A DNA stretch of 64,000 nucleotides, from contig OY730442.1 of NCBI GenBank assembly GCA_963422685.1, forward strand, positions 2,108,001-2,172,000, read 5' to 3'. Within the stretch, counting starts at the first letter, position 1. Every line of letters begins with the position of its first letter. Under the pieces are notes generated by a model. It saw nothing but the letters and a program-made list of their open reading frames with translations, was not told the origin of the DNA and made no database searches. The position numbers and the translations under genes are program-made. Source of the stretch: Spongiihabitans sp963422685 (lineage in GTDB: Bacteria; Pseudomonadota; Gammaproteobacteria; Arenicellales; Poriferihabitantaceae). Of the stretch, positions 62,890-64,000 are shown one piece after another.

Positions 62890-64000
62890 ATGGCCTTAAT
62901 GACACGAAAAGAATATGCACAGATGTACGGTCCCACCACAGGCGATGCCCTGCGATTGGGCGATACCTCATTGCTGGCAGAAGTCGAGCACGATTACGCC
63001 GTACCCGGGGATGAATGTCTACATGGCGGTGGTAAAACATTACGCGATGGATTGGGTCTGACTCCCGGGTATGACAGTGCCATGGGGTCGTTGGACATGT
63101 TGTTGTGCAACGCATTGGTTATTGATCCGGTTTTAGGTGTCGTTAAAGGCGATATCGGAATCAAAGACGGAAAAATTGCCGGCATTGGAAAGGCGGGGAA
63201 TCCGGCAACAATGGATGGCGTGGATTCCAACCTGATTTGTGGTGCAGCGACGACAGTGCGGGATGCGGAAGGTTTAATTGCCACACCTGGCGGTATCGAT
63301 GTACATGTGCATTTTGACAGCGCACAGCTTTGTGAACACGCTATCAGTTCGGGTATTACCACCATGTTCGGCGGGTCCCTTGGGCCAATCACAGTGGGAA
63401 TCGATTGTGGCGGCGCCTGGAATGTGGGAAAAATGCTGCAGGCCGCTGAGCAATGGCCCATCAACTTCGGTTTCCTCGGTCGCGGCAATTCTTCAAAACC
63501 ACAATCATTATACGACCAGATAGACGGGGGATGTTTTGGCCTGAAAATTCACGAAGACTGGGGGGCAATGCCCAGCGTTATCGATACTTGCTTATCAGTC
63601 GCCGACGAGCTGGATTTTCAGGTGCAGCTTCATACAGACACGTTGAATGAGAGTGGTTTTGTAGAAGACACACTGGCCGCAATCAATGGCCGCACCATTC
63701 ACATGTATCATACCGAGGGAGCCGGTGGCGGTCATGCACCGGACATTATCAAAGTGGCTGGTATCAGCAATTGTCTTACCTCTTCTACCAACCCCACCAA
63801 TCCATTCACCATCAACACCTTTGACGAGCACCTCGACATGACCATGGTGTGTCATCACTTGAGCCCGTCGATTCCAGAAGATGTGGCTTTTGCTGAAAGC
63901 CGAATACGTTCGCAAAGCATCGCCGCCGAGGACATTCTGCATGATCTTGGTGCTATCGCTATGCTGGGGTCGGACAGTCAGGGCATGGGGCGTATTAATG
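62890..64000 (+). CDS. ureC: Urease alpha subunit, divergent, 3' end outside window
   Basis: ATG 62890, with 370 residues visible. Nickel and active-site residues are all present: H139 and H141 (DVHVHF), K219 for carbamylation (GLKIHED), H221, H248 (QLHTDT), H274, C321 and H322 (VCHHL), D362 (SDSQGMGR). But the region after H141 reads FDSAQLCEH instead of the usual W-I-C-P-Q-Q type, and the normally invariant GGGTGP followed by GTxATTxTPG is replaced by GGSLGP with a three-residue deletion. It is therefore a distinct paralogue. AAAGGAGCC precedes its start. Confidence 0.9.
   Translation, partial: MALMTRKEYAQMYGPTTGDALRLGDTSLLAEVEHDYAVPGDECLHGGGKTLRDGLGLTPGYDSAMGSLDMLLCNALVIDPVLGVVKGDIGIKDGKIAGIGKAGNPATMDGVDSNLICGAATTVRDAEGLIATPGGIDVHVHFDSAQLCEHAISSGITTMFGGSLGPITVGIDCGGAWNVGKMLQAAEQWPINFGFLGRGNSSKPQSLYDQIDGGCFGLKIHEDWGAMPSVIDTCLSVADELDFQVQLHTDTLNESGFVEDTLAAINGRTIHMYHTEGAGGGHAPDIIKVAGISNCLTSSTNPTNPFTINTFDEHLDMTMVCHHLSPSIPEDVAFAESRIRSQSIAAEDILHDLGAIAMLGSDSQGMGRIN

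Overview
This window reads as a chromosomal piece of a gammaproteobacterium, probably marine or host-associated. The pointers are the suhB/trmJ divergent pair, mutS beside a 7Fe ferredoxin, WaaA for LPS, aerobic HemF, a DUF3461 protein, BtuB/TonB-type B12 uptake, and trimethylamine/TMAO degradation genes. No rRNA, tRNA, CRISPR array or intact insertion sequence was seen. The assignment to a class rests on gene content and order only.

Layout. 1-5.8 kb: plus-strand housekeeping block (DUF2628 protein, purD, VanZ-like, purE, tsaC, hemF, waaA). 5.8-12.4 kb: minus-strand pepN, fdxA, mutS, suhB. 12.5-14.2 kb: trmJ, then a small RRM protein and a cold-shock protein. 14.5-20.8 kb: methylated-amine locus, with tmm (trimethylamine monooxygenase) and tdm (TMAO demethylase, DUF1989 plus GcvT-like fusion) on the minus strand, and a TmoX/OpuAC-type binding protein divergent from tdm. 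A decayed Ig-like gene lies between tmm and tdm. 20.9-30.9 kb: ThiF/MoeB-type E1 protein, CoxG-like protein, sucA-sucB-lpdA, algC, SPFH protein plus NfeD. 31-36 kb: cobalamin riboswitch, btuB, btuF, with a FecCD permease and ATPase converging on them. 36-41.8 kb: membrane-anchored aspartic protease, recQ, a GntR/FCD remnant, DUF3461, a Cys/Met-type PLP enzyme coupled to a BKACE (DUF849) enzyme.

41.8-52.4 kb is an accessory island. Its left flank holds gene debris, including a truncated pterin-carbinolamine dehydratase, a 22-bp perfect inverted repeat and a 31-codon ORF with a near-ideal Shine-Dalgarno sequence. Then come a GT2 glycosyltransferase, a polytopic membrane protein, a GT-C (GT39-like) transferase and an EamA/SMR flippase-like protein. 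A roughly 120-residue domain I do not recognise occurs eight times across three of the proteins. Four of these copies sit in a near-identical 360-bp tandem array. A dimethylformamidase-like gene is interrupted by a run of 35 C. The island ends in a partial second copy of the GT-C/EamA pair, with the last gene cut after about 30 codons.

52.6-64 kb is a nitrogen-scavenging operon: amiC-amiR, an untranslated leader with a recognisable ANTAR-type double hexaloop overlapping a terminator, a urea/amide ABC transporter (urtABCDE), an amidase-signature amidase, and urease genes ureE, ureF, fused ureAB and a divergent ureC cut by the window end. The inferred logic is that AmiC senses an amide or urea and releases AmiR. 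AmiR then antiterminates the leader. The transporter imports the substrate, and amidase plus urease release ammonia. Together with TMA to TMAO to dimethylamine, the organism looks specialised in small organic nitrogen compounds.
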